In this document: one piece after another, positions 1 through 7,258 of the stretch
How the letters are laid out: each line of letters opens with the position of its first letter
Numbering within the stretch: the first letter of the stretch is position 1
Source: an uncultured Anaerotruncus sp.
GTDB lineage: Bacteria; Bacillota; Clostridia; Oscillospirales; Ruminococcaceae
DNA length: 19,367 bases
Assembly: GCF_902490045.1 (NCBI RefSeq)
Contig: NZ_CABUCJ010000042.1
Span: forward strand, 1-19,367
Direction: 5' to 3'
The notes under the pieces: model-generated
The model's database searches: none
Seen by the model: only the letters and a program-made list of their open reading frames with translations
Told to the model about the DNA's origin: nothing
Program-made: the position numbers and the translations under genes

Positions 1-1453
1 CCTGCCGGTCGGCGGCGACCTGCCGCAGCTTGTGGCCGATCTTCTGGGCGGCGCGGCCGGAGACGCCGGTATCCACCTCGTCGAAGATGAGGGTGCCGAT
101 GTCGTCCCGCCCTGCCATCACGTTCTTGACCGACAGCATGATGCGTGCGAGCTCTCCGCCCGACGCGATCTTCGCGAGCGAGCGGGGCTCCTCGCCGACG
201 TTGGTGGAGATGTAAAGCTCCATCTCGTCGACACCGTCGGGAGAGAGGGGCTTTTCGCGGCGCTGCACCGTGAGGGTCACCGAGGGCATGTCCAAAAAGG
301 CGAGCTCCTCCATCACACGCGCGGTGAACCGCCCGGCGGCGTCCGCGCGCGCCGCGGAAAGCTTTTCCGCGGCCGCCTGCGCCGTGGAAAGCAGCCCCGA
401 AAGCTCCTCCTGGAGCTGCCGGGCGCGTTCGTCCGACGTCTCGATCTTTTGGAGTTCCTCCGACGCCCGGCCGCGGAAGGCGAGGATCTCCTCCACCGAG
501 CCGCCGTACTTCTTTTTGAGGCTGTAGAGCAGGTCAAGGCGGTTTTCGATCGCGTCGAGCTGGCGCGGGTCACAGTCGAACCCCTCGAGCAGGCCGCGGA
601 TGTCGCCCGCAAAACCCTCGAATTCGTAGGAGAGCTCGGTGAGCCGCTCGCTGACCGGCCGGGCGGCCTCCATATACCGCGCGGCCTGTTCCATCTGCTC
701 GACCAGCGCGCCGAGCTGGGAGGAGAGCCCCGGTGTCTCATCGTCCCCATCGAGCACCGCGAGGCTGCCGCCGAGCGCCTCGGTGACGGACAGCGCGTTT
801 TTGAGGAGCCTGCGCTGCGCGCGCAGCTCGTCCTCCTCGCCCGGCGTAAGCTGCGCCGCGTCGATCTCCCCGATCTGGTATCCCAGCAGGTCGATGCGGC
901 GCGCCTTTTCTGCCTCGTCGGTGTCGATCTGTTCAAGCTCCCGCCTGGCGGCGGAATAGGCGCGATAGGCATTCCGGTATTCCTCCAGCATCGGCTCCAG
1001 CTCGCCGTACCCGTCGATGAAGCCGAGGTGCTTTGCCGGGGAGAGCAGCTGCTGGTTGTCGTGCTGGCCGTGTACGTTGATAAGGTGCGCCGCGACGGTT
1101 TTGAGGATCGCGGCCGTCGCGGGCCTGCCGTCGATGCGGCAGGCCGATTTCCCGTCCGCCGTGATCTCCCGGCTGATGAGCACACAGTCCTCCTCGGGCG
1201 GGTATCCAGCCTCCCCGAGCGCGGCGGCGGCCGTGGGCGTGAGCCCGGTGAAAAGGGCGGAGATGACCGCCTTTTCCTCCCCCGTACGGATGATCTCCTT
1301 GGAGGTGCGCTCCCCCAGCACGGCGTTGATGGCGCTGATCAGGATCGTTTTCCCCGCGCCCGTTTCGCCGGTAAAGACGTTGAGTCCGGCGGTAAAATCA
1401 ATCGCCGCCTCGCTGATCACCGCGATATTCTTTATGTAGAGCTGTGAAAGCAT
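1..1453 (-). CDS. recN: DNA repair ATPase RecN, 3' end cut off by window edge
   Basis: RecN is an SMC-like ATPase that acts at double-strand breaks in recombinational repair. The frame is open from an ATG at 1453 to the left edge, giving 484 codons. The family is usually about 550-570 residues, so roughly 75 C-terminal residues are missing. The N-terminus reads MLSQLYIKNIAVISEA, the usual RecN opening, followed by a Walker A motif GETGAGKT near residue 30. A long charged middle region fits the coiled coil. Near the left edge come the ABC signature SGGELARIML and the Walker B/D-loop stretch TLIFDEVDTGVSG. The ribosome site is modest (GGGGTGAG just upstream). It lies 40 bases after argR, an order widely conserved in Firmicutes. 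It appears intact as far as it is visible. Identity is very secure; only the C-terminus cannot be seen. Confidence 0.96.
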   Translation of the reverse strand, partial: MLSQLYIKNIAVISEAAIDFTAGLNVFTGETGAGKTILISAINAVLGERTSKEIIRTGEEKAVISALFTGLTPTAAAALGEAGYPPEEDCVLISREITADGKSACRIDGRPATAAILKTVAAHLINVHGQHDNQQLLSPAKHLGFIDGYGELEPMLEEYRNAYRAYSAARRELEQIDTDEAEKARRIDLLGYQIGEIDAAQLTPGEEDELRAQRRLLKNALSVTEALGGSLAVLDGDDETPGLSSQLGALVEQMEQAARYMEAARPVSERLTELSYEFEGFAGDIRGLLEGFDCDPRQLDAIENRLDLLYSLKKKYGGSVEEILAFRGRASEELQKIETSDERARQLQEELSGLLSTAQAAAEKLSAARADAAGRFTARVMEELAFLDMPSVTLTVQRREKPLSPDGVDEMELYISTNVGEEPRSLAKIASGGELARIMLSVKNVMAGRDDIGTLIFDEVDTGVSGRAAQKIGHKLRQVAADRQ

Positions 1454-1493
1454 CTTCTCACCCCGTTATTCCGGCATTGGAAACGCGCCGTCC

Positions 1494-1955
1494 CTACTGG
1501 CCGGCGTTTGTCATCTTGCGCAGCTGCAGCACCAGCTCGCGCGCGTTGTGGTCGTCCCGCATGACCATGAAGATCGTGTCGTCCCCCGCGAGGGTCCCGA
1601 CCACGCCGCTCCAATGGAGGGTGTCGAGCGCCGCGCAGACGGCGTTCGCCATGCCGGTGAAGCATTTGATCACCAGCATGTTGCCCGCCGAGTCAATCTC
1701 CTTGACCGACTCGGAAAAGATCAGCAGGAATTTGTTGGACATCTCGCTTTTGGGAAGGTCGGCGTGCGCCGCGTAGTGATATTTGCCGTCGGGGGTCAGC
1801 GTCTTGACCAGCCGCAGCTCCTTGATATCCCGGGACACGGTCGCCTGCGTCACCGAAAAGCCGCTTTCGCGGAGCAGGCCCAGCAGTTCGTCCTGCGTGT
1901 CGATCGGCCGGGAATTGATGAGTTCGAGGATTTTGGCGTGACGTTTTGCTTTCAT
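1494..1955 (-). CDS. argR: Arginine repressor ArgR
   Basis: ArgR (also AhrC) is the hexameric arginine-sensing repressor of arginine biosynthesis and activator of catabolism. The product has 153 residues, the normal family length. Residues 1-65 form the winged helix-turn-helix DNA-binding domain, with the recognition segment SVTQATVSRDIKEL at about 34-47. The C-terminal half is the oligomerisation and arginine-binding domain, including GTLAGDDTIF with the conserved Asp pair at about 125-126. The ATG at 1955 follows an AAAGGGAAG ribosome site by about eight bases. The gene sits between nadK and recN, as in many Clostridia and Bacilli. No arginine biosynthesis gene is in the window, so its targets must be elsewhere. 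I saw no convincing ARG-box palindrome near it. Confidence 0.97.
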   Translation of the reverse strand: MKAKRHAKILELINSRPIDTQDELLGLLRESGFSVTQATVSRDIKELRLVKTLTPDGKYHYAAHADLPKSEMSNKFLLIFSESVKEIDSAGNMLVIKCFTGMANAVCAALDTLHWSGVVGTLAGDDTIFMVMRDDHNARELVLQLRKMTNAGQ

Positions 1956-2049
1956 ACGATTCTTCCCTTTCGCCGCTGCGCGCCGGCGTCAATTTGTCCT
2001 TGCTCCGTCCCCGCCGCGCGCAGCCGGTGGACGGCGGGGGCATCTCCTC

Positions 2050-2071
2050 GCGCGGGGCCCTAGCCCCGCGC
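2050..2071 (-). other. GC-rich hairpin spanning the nadK stop codon
   Basis: A perfect 9-bp inverted repeat, GCGCGGGGC and its complement, flanks a 4-base loop made of the nadK stop codon and one more base. No U-run follows on the minus strand, so it is not a standard intrinsic terminator. A second inverted repeat (2009-2016 with 2032-2039, CCCCGCCG and CGGCGGGG) lies just downstream, before argR. The 104-base nadK-argR gap is thus structured, but its function is unknown. Confidence 0.5.
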
Positions 2072-2911
2072 CTTCAGCTTTTTCCCAAGGATGTCGGTGA
2101 AGCTCTTCTCCGGAAAGCTGATGAACTGAGCCGCCTTCTCCGCGCGGCGGATATGCACCATCCGGTCCGCGCCGAGTCCCGCGAAGCCCTCCCCGTCCAC
2201 GCTGACGAGGATGCTGTCGGGGTTGTTGACGAACCGGCTGCGCACCGTGAGCTCCATGTCGGGCGAGAGCAGCACCGACCGGTCGTAGAGGGAGTGCGGG
2301 CAGATGGGCGTCAGGAGGATTGTGCCGATCGCCGGGTCGACGATCGGGCCTCCCGCCGAGAGAGAATAGGCCGTCGAGCCGGTGGGGGTCGCGAAGATGA
2401 GCCCGTCGGCGCGGTAGCTGCCGACCGGGCGTCCGCCGCTTTCGATGTCGAGGTCGACCAGCCGCGAGAGCTCCCCCTTGGAGATCACAACGTCGTTGAG
2501 GGCGTAGCGCACGCCCGGGACGCCGTCGATTTCCACCTCGAGCAGCATCCGGTCCTGGATCGTATAATCCCCGCTCGAGAGCCGCGCGAGATACTCCAGC
2601 TCGTTGGGCTCCACCTGCGCGAGGTATCCGAGCCTGCCCGTGTTGATCCCGAGGATCGGCTTTCGGTATTCGACCGCGTGCTTGGCCGCATGCAGGATGG
2701 TGCCGTCGCCGCCGACCGTGACCACCACGTCGCAGGCGGCGATCTGCCGGTCGAAGGCGCCGTAGCCCACCTCCCCGAACTGGCCCCGGAACCGCTCGTC
2801 CATGACCGGCACGCACCCGGCGTCGCGCAGCTGCCCGATGATGGCCTTCATCAGCCAGACAGTATTATATTTGGACAGGTTCGGCATGATTAATACGGTT
2901 TTCCGCTCCAT
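2060..2911 (-). CDS. nadK: NAD kinase
   Basis: The enzyme phosphorylates NAD to NADP in the cytoplasm. The product is 283 residues from the ATG at 2911, typical for Firmicutes. Diagnostic motifs are GGDGTIL at about 67-73, the middle NDVVI segment, and TPTGSTAYSLSAGGPI, which is the conserved NAD-kinase substrate region. The N-terminus ERKTVLIMPNLSK matches the beta-strand opening of the family. The start is uncertain: in-frame GTG codons at 2920 and 2917 are alternatives, and the GAAGGGA ribosome site sits close to them. I prefer the ATG, but the difference is three residues at most. It lies 24 bases after tlyA and is followed by a structured gap before argR. Function is secure. Confidence 0.96.
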   Translation of the reverse strand: MERKTVLIMPNLSKYNTVWLMKAIIGQLRDAGCVPVMDERFRGQFGEVGYGAFDRQIAACDVVVTVGGDGTILHAAKHAVEYRKPILGINTGRLGYLAQVEPNELEYLARLSSGDYTIQDRMLLEVEIDGVPGVRYALNDVVISKGELSRLVDLDIESGGRPVGSYRADGLIFATPTGSTAYSLSAGGPIVDPAIGTILLTPICPHSLYDRSVLLSPDMELTVRSRFVNNPDSILVSVDGEGFAGLGADRMVHIRRAEKAAQFISFPEKSFTDILGKKLKARG

Positions 2912-2935
2912 CCGCACCACATCCCTTCAATAGAA

Positions 2936-3736
2936 TCAGTCCAGCGCCGCGTGGGAGCGCTCCACAAGCGCCGCGATCTCCCCGCGGCCGGGAGGAGATC
3001 CCCCCTCCTCCTTCCGGAGGTACATGAGGTATTCGATGTTGCCCTCCGGTCCCTTGACCGGCGAAAAGTCGAGCCCGGCCACTGAAAAACCGTTTTCCGC
3101 CGCGTAGCCGACGGCGTTTTCCAGCACCTCCACATGGGTCGCGCGTTCCCGCACGACTCCCTTCTTGCCCACCTTGCCGCGCCCCGCCTCGAACTGGGGC
3201 TTGACCAGGCAGACCATCCCGCCGCCCGCGCGCAGCAGCTCCGCCGCCACGGGCAGGACGAGCTTCAGGGAGATGAAGGAGACGTCGACGCTCGCGAAAT
3301 CGATCGGGTCGGGCACCTGCTCCCGGGTGACATAGCGGATGTTGGTGCGCTCCAGGTTGACCACGCGCCCGTCGGTCCGCAGCTTCCAGGCGAGCTGGCC
3401 GTAGCCGACGTCCACCGCGTAGACCTTTTCGGCGCCGTTTTGCAGCATGCAGTCGGTGAATCCGCCGGTCGACGCGCCGATATCCATGCAGGTCTTCCCC
3501 TCGAGCCCGACCGGAAAAACCAGCATCGCCTTTTCCAGCTTGAGGCCGCCCCGGCTGACGTAACGGAGGGTCTCCCCGCGTACTTCGAGCGCGGCGGCTT
3601 CCTCCACGTCCATGCCCGGCTTGTCGGCCTTCTGGCAGTCGACATACACCTGCCCCGCCATAATGACCGCCTTCGCCTTTTCCCTGCTCGGGAAGAGCCC
3701 GCGCTCCACCAGCAGGACATCCAGTCGTTTTTTCAC
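2936..3736 (-). CDS. tlyA: TlyA-family rRNA 2'-O-methyltransferase
   Basis: TlyA proteins have an N-terminal S4 RNA-binding domain and an FtsJ/RrmJ-type SAM methyltransferase domain. In mycobacteria TlyA methylates 16S and 23S rRNA; older annotations call the family hemolysin A. Here residues 1-60 form the S4 domain (KKRLDVLLVERGLFPSREKAK). SAM-binding motif I is DIGASTGGFTD at about 85-95. The catalytic-region lysine is in LVKPQFE near 179, followed by GKVGKKGVVRE. The length of 266 residues is normal. It starts with GTG at 3736, preceded by GGAGG at a good distance, 15 bases after the dxs stop. The rRNA target in this organism is inferred, not shown. Confidence 0.94.
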   Translation of the reverse strand: MKKRLDVLLVERGLFPSREKAKAVIMAGQVYVDCQKADKPGMDVEEAAALEVRGETLRYVSRGGLKLEKAMLVFPVGLEGKTCMDIGASTGGFTDCMLQNGAEKVYAVDVGYGQLAWKLRTDGRVVNLERTNIRYVTREQVPDPIDFASVDVSFISLKLVLPVAAELLRAGGGMVCLVKPQFEAGRGKVGKKGVVRERATHVEVLENAVGYAAENGFSVAGLDFSPVKGPEGNIEYLMYLRKEEGGSPPGRGEIAALVERSHAALD

Positions 3737-3751
3737 GTCGTCCTCCGTCGG

Positions 3752-5620
3752 TCAGAAGTAGAGTTCCGAAATCGCGCGCGCCGCCGTGTGCGCGTCGAGC
3801 CCGCAGCGCCTGAGCGCCGAAGCGGCGGGCATCGCGGGGATAAAGGGGTTTTCCACCGCGCCGATCGCCATGCGGCCGCGGTAGCGCGCCCGCGAGAGCG
3901 CGTCGAGAAAGTGCTCCCCAATGCCGCCCTGCCGGATTCCCTCCTCGAGGAAATAGATCGTGCGGTACTTTTTGGCGAGCTGCACACATTCGTCCGGGAT
4001 GGGCGAGATGCGGTGCAATTTCAGCAGATCGGCCTTTTTCCCCTCGGCGGCAAGCAGCTCCATCGCGCCGCACGCCTCCCCGAAGGCGCGCCCATAGCTG
4101 ACGATCAGCGTCTGGCCGCCATTTTTATAGTGGAACCACTCCCCCGGCCGGTAGCCGAGGCGTTCGTCCACCGCTATTTCCCCGCCGCGCGGGTAGCGCA
4201 CCGCAGCGACCCCGTCGCAGCGGTCGAACGCCTGGTCGAGCGCGTAGCGCAGGTCGCTGTAGGTCGCGGGGGAATAGATCGTCACGCCGGGTATCTCCGA
4301 AAGGAACGCCGCGTCGAAGAGCCCCTGGTGGGTCTCTCCGTCCTCCCCCACGATCCCGGCCCGGTCGACGGCGAGCACAATATGCTGCCGCTCGATCGAC
4401 GCGTCGTGGATGATCTGGTCGAACCCGCGCTGCAAAAAGGTCGAATAGACCGCGAACACCGGCTTCATTCCGCCCGCGGCAAGCCCGCAGGCAAAGGTCA
4501 CCGCGTGCTCCTCCGCGATCCCCACGTCAAAAAAGCGGTTCTTGGGACCGAATTCCGCGGCAAAGGCGGAGAGGCCGGTGCCCTCCTCCATCGCGGCGGT
4601 GATGGCGCAGATTTTTTTGTCCCGGCGTGCGCGCAGGACCAGCTCCCGCCCGAACACCGAGGAAAAGCTCTCGGCGGACGCGGGCTTGAGCTTCCCGCTC
4701 GCCCGGTCGAAGGCGCCGACCCCGTGGTAGCGGGCGGGGTTCTTCTCTGCGAAGTCGCAGCCTTTGCCCTTGACGGTGTTGACGTGCAGGACGACCGGCT
4801 TCTCAAGCTCACGCGCCCGCCGCAGCGCCTGTACGAGCGCGGGGATGTCGTGTCCGTCGACGGGGCCGAGGTAGTCGAAGCCGAAGTCCTCGAAGAGGTT
4901 CGAATGGTAGAGCAGCTGGCGGAAGGCGGCCTTGGAGTCAGAGATCACGTCGCGCAGCTCCCTGCCGACGACAGGAACCTTCTTCAGCGCGTCCTCCACC
5001 CGGTTTTTCAGGTTTAAGTACCCCTCGCTCGTCCGCTTGGAGGCGAGGTAGCGCGCGAGCGAGCCCACGCTTTTGGAGATCGACATGTCGTTGTCGTTGA
5101 GCACGACGATCAGCCTGTTTCCGGTGCGCCCGGCGTTGTTGAGCGCCTCGTAGATCATCCCGCCGGTGAACGCGCCGTCCCCTACCACCGCGACCACGTG
5201 GTGGCGGTCTCCCGAAAGCGCCTTTGCCGTCGCAAGCCCGCAGGCGGCGGAGATCGACGTGCTCGCGTGCCCCGCGATAAACGCGTCACAGCCGTTCTCG
5301 CCCGGGCGCGGGAAGCCGGAGATCCCCCCCTCCCGCCGGATGGTCGAAAACGCCCCCAGCCGGCCGGTCAGCATCTTATGCGCGTAACACTGGTGCCCCA
5401 CGTCCCACACGATCGCGTCCTGCGGGACGTCGAAAACAGTGTGCAGGGCGACGGTCAATTCCACCACGCCGAGGTTGGAGGCGAGGTGGCCGCCGTTTTC
5501 CGAGAGGGTATGCAGCAGCTTCTGGCGGATTTCCCAGCAGAGGATCTTCTGCTGCTCCGGATTCAGCCGCTTGACGCCGCCGGGCAGCTCCAGGCGGTTG
5601 AGCAGGTTATATTTAGCCAA
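3752..5620 (-). CDS. dxs: 1-deoxy-D-xylulose-5-phosphate synthase
   Basis: DXS joins pyruvate and glyceraldehyde 3-phosphate to make DXP. This is the first step of the MEP isoprenoid pathway and also feeds thiamine and pyridoxal synthesis. The 622-residue product has the full transketolase-like layout. The thiamine diphosphate motif runs from GDGAFTGG near 147 to NDND near 175. The pyrimidine-binding domain carries FDVGIAEEHAVTFACG with the catalytic Glu at about 370, then DRAGIVGEDGETHQG at 419-433, and a C-terminal domain follows. It starts with TTG at 5620. No in-frame ATG or GTG lies between this codon and the upstream stop, and the ribosome site is weak (GTGGGGTG), suggesting modest or coupled translation. 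It shares the operon with ispA, another isoprenoid gene, 17 bases after the PAP2-like gene. Confidence 0.97.
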   Translation of the reverse strand: MAKYNLLNRLELPGGVKRLNPEQQKILCWEIRQKLLHTLSENGGHLASNLGVVELTVALHTVFDVPQDAIVWDVGHQCYAHKMLTGRLGAFSTIRREGGISGFPRPGENGCDAFIAGHASTSISAACGLATAKALSGDRHHVVAVVGDGAFTGGMIYEALNNAGRTGNRLIVVLNDNDMSISKSVGSLARYLASKRTSEGYLNLKNRVEDALKKVPVVGRELRDVISDSKAAFRQLLYHSNLFEDFGFDYLGPVDGHDIPALVQALRRARELEKPVVLHVNTVKGKGCDFAEKNPARYHGVGAFDRASGKLKPASAESFSSVFGRELVLRARRDKKICAITAAMEEGTGLSAFAAEFGPKNRFFDVGIAEEHAVTFACGLAAGGMKPVFAVYSTFLQRGFDQIIHDASIERQHIVLAVDRAGIVGEDGETHQGLFDAAFLSEIPGVTIYSPATYSDLRYALDQAFDRCDGVAAVRYPRGGEIAVDERLGYRPGEWFHYKNGGQTLIVSYGRAFGEACGAMELLAAEGKKADLLKLHRISPIPDECVQLAKKYRTIYFLEEGIRQGGIGEHFLDALSRARYRGRMAIGAVENPFIPAMPAASALRRCGLDAHTAARAISELYF

Positions 5621-5637
5621 AGGAACACCCCACTTTA

Positions 5638-6147
5638 TCAGAATGCCGGGATCAGCGCGGCAATCAGGATCCCCAGCGCCGCGCCGCAGAGCACCTCAAG
5701 CGGCGTATGCCCCAAAAACTCCTTGAGGCGCTTGTTCGGGCCGCCGCGCTCCTCGGGCACGTCCTCGCCGCGCGCGAGCGCGTCGAACTCCTCCTTGAGC
5801 ATCTGGAAAATCTCCTTGAAGTCGATGACCATCTTGTTGAGCACCTTCGCCTGCTCCCCGGCGGCGCGGCGCACCCCCATTGCGTCGTACATGACGATGC
5901 CCGCCATCGCCAGCGAAAGCGCGAACTCCGGGGAGGCGTAGCCGAGCTTTTTGGCCACGCCCACCGACACCGCGCACACCAGCGCCGAATGGGAGCTGGG
6001 CATGCCGCCCGATCCCACCATGCGCTCCCAGATGATCTTGCGGCTGGGGATATAGGCCAGGATCGTCTTCAGCAGCTGCGCCGCGAACCACGCGAGAAAT
6101 CCCACGTCGATGACATAGTTGCTGATCAGTACTCTCAATGGGTTCAT
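5638..6147 (-). CDS. Divergent PAP2 family membrane protein (DUF212)
   Basis: The 169-residue product resembles the DUF212 or divergent PAP2 family, distant relatives of acid phosphatases that act on lipid phosphates. Visible features are a hydrophobic N-terminus, then GSGGMPSSHSALV with PSSHS at 50-54, matching the PSGH motif of PAP2 enzymes. Next come a hydrophobic stretch and YDAMGVRRAAGEQAKVLN, followed by a charged segment. GHTPLEVLCGAALG near the C-terminus contains a second conserved His. Start: ATG at 6147 with a strong GGAGG six bases upstream. It sits between ispA and dxs, so a polyprenyl (di)phosphate substrate is an attractive inference but is unproven. The family has no firmly assigned reaction that I know of. 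Confidence 0.88.
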   Translation of the reverse strand: MNPLRVLISNYVIDVGFLAWFAAQLLKTILAYIPSRKIIWERMVGSGGMPSSHSALVCAVSVGVAKKLGYASPEFALSLAMAGIVMYDAMGVRRAAGEQAKVLNKMVIDFKEIFQMLKEEFDALARGEDVPEERGGPNKRLKEFLGHTPLEVLCGAALGILIAALIPAF

Positions 6148-6180
6148 AACTTCCTCCAGTCCGGCGGTTGCCCGGATGCT

Positions 6181-7062
6181 TTAGTGATCCCTGCCGAGGA
6201 TCATCTCCGCAACCCACAGCAGAAATTCATTGCCGGGGATCGCCGCAACGCGCTCCCGGGCTTCTCCGATCAGCTCCCGCGCGCGTTCCCGCGCGCCCGA
6301 AAGCCCCAGCAGGGTGACATAGGTCGTCTTGTGGTTTTCCTCGTCGCTGCCGGTCGGCTTGCCGAGCTTTTCCGCGTCGCCCGCCACGTCGAGGATATCG
6401 TCGGTGATCTGGAACGCCAGCCCGCACGCCTGCGCGTAACGGTCCGCAGTCTCCAGAAGCTCCTCCCCCGCGTCCCCCGCGAGGCAGCCGAGCCGCGCGG
6501 AGGCGCGCAGCAACGCGCCCGTCTTGAGCGCATAGAGGGTGTTCAGCGTCTCGAGATCGACCGGTTTGCCCTCGCAGCTCAGGTCGATCACCTGGCCGCC
6601 GAGCATTCCGCGCACCCCCGCCGCCCTGGAGAGGGTACGGACCGCCTCAACCCTCTGCGCGTCGGAAAGGGGCGCGTCGACGGCCGTCTCAAACGCCAGC
6701 GTGAGCAGCCCGTCCCCCGCGAGCAGGGCGTTGGCCTCGCCGAACGCCCTGTGGCAGGAGGGCTTCCCGCGTCGGAAATCGTCGTCGTCCATGCAGGGCA
6801 GATCGTCGTGGATGAGGGAGTAGGCGTGGACCATCTCGATCGCGCAGGCCAGCGCCATCGCCCCCTCCCGGGAGGCGTGGGTAAGCCGTCCAAACTCGAG
6901 CACCATCGCGGCGCGCAGCCGCTTGCCCGCGTCGAGCAGGCTGTGGCGCATCGCGTCGACGACCACGATCTGCCGCAGCTCCCGGTCAAAGTGCAGCCGT
7001 TCCCGCAGCGCGTCATTCACCTGCGTCGCGTAGGACGCGAGCTGCTCCTCATACCGGTTCAT
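6181..7062 (-). CDS. ispA: Short-chain polyprenyl (farnesyl) diphosphate synthase
   Basis: The enzyme condenses isopentenyl diphosphate with allylic diphosphates, making FPP and possibly GGPP as precursor for longer lipid carriers. The product is 293 residues. The first aspartate-rich motif is DDLPCMD at 86-92 in the context SLIHDDLPCMDDDDFRRG, and the second is DDILD at about 221-225 (FQITDDILD). Substrate-binding residues GKRLR near 46-50 and GGQVIDL near 155-161 are present. The aromatic or small residues before the first motif suggest a short-chain product, but chain length cannot be fixed by reading. The ATG at 7062 lies inside the 3' end of xseB (14-base overlap), implying translational coupling. 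In the operon it pairs with dxs downstream. Confidence 0.94.
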   Translation of the reverse strand: MNRYEEQLASYATQVNDALRERLHFDRELRQIVVVDAMRHSLLDAGKRLRAAMVLEFGRLTHASREGAMALACAIEMVHAYSLIHDDLPCMDDDDFRRGKPSCHRAFGEANALLAGDGLLTLAFETAVDAPLSDAQRVEAVRTLSRAAGVRGMLGGQVIDLSCEGKPVDLETLNTLYALKTGALLRASARLGCLAGDAGEELLETADRYAQACGLAFQITDDILDVAGDAEKLGKPTGSDEENHKTTYVTLLGLSGARERARELIGEARERVAAIPGNEFLLWVAEMILGRDH

Positions 7063-7258
7063 CTTCCGTCTCCTTCGGGGCCGCCAGCTTTTCCACCTTG
7101 AGCTTCGCGGCGTCCAGCTTTCCATTCGCAAAGTCCAACAGCTTTACAGCTTCGCCGTAGAGCTTGACCGCCTCGTCGATCGAAACGTCGCCGCCCAGTT
7201 TCGCGGCGATCTCCTCGAGCCGCGCGACCGCGGCCTCCAGCGTCATCGCTTTGGTCAT
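7049..7258 (-). CDS. xseB: Exodeoxyribonuclease VII small subunit
   Basis: XseB is the short helical subunit that binds XseA to form exonuclease VII, which degrades single-stranded DNA to oligonucleotides. The 69-residue product has the expected coiled, acidic helical makeup: LEAAVARLEEIAAKLGGDVSIDEAVKLYGEAVKLLDFANGKL is the standard family core, here cited by segment (residues 7-48). Its ATG at 7258 overlaps the xseA stop by four bases (ATGA), the normal arrangement, ensuring coupled translation of the subunits. The 3' end overlaps ispA. Confidence 0.94.
   Translation of the reverse strand: MTKAMTLEAAVARLEEIAAKLGGDVSIDEAVKLYGEAVKLLDFANGKLDAAKLKVEKLAAPKETEDEPV

Noticed and set aside
32..1447. 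A 471-codon open frame on the plus strand opposite recN
   Set aside because: The minus strand encodes an unmistakable RecN across the same bases. The plus-strand frame has no family motifs and is explained by codon bias.
1693..2043. Possible small gene starting with GAGGAG-ATG in the nadK-argR gap
   Set aside because: The ribosome site is directly against the ATG with no spacing, and nearly all of the frame lies inside argR out of phase.
1956..2059. A promoter for argR (TTGACG seen on the minus strand)
   Set aside because: No -10-like element lies at 16-18 bases downstream, and the region is very GC-rich.
2865..4073. A 402-codon minus-strand open frame overlapping tlyA and the dxs end in another frame
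   Set aside because: It is a frame-shifted reading through two real genes on the same strand, rich in Arg and Gly, with no family similarity.
3134..5017. A 627-codon open frame on the plus strand opposite tlyA and dxs
   Set aside because: It is a mirror of GC-rich codon use in two clearly real minus-strand genes. Its composition (Arg, Ala, Gly, His, Asp, Val) has no recognisable domain, and no promoter or ribosome site supports it.
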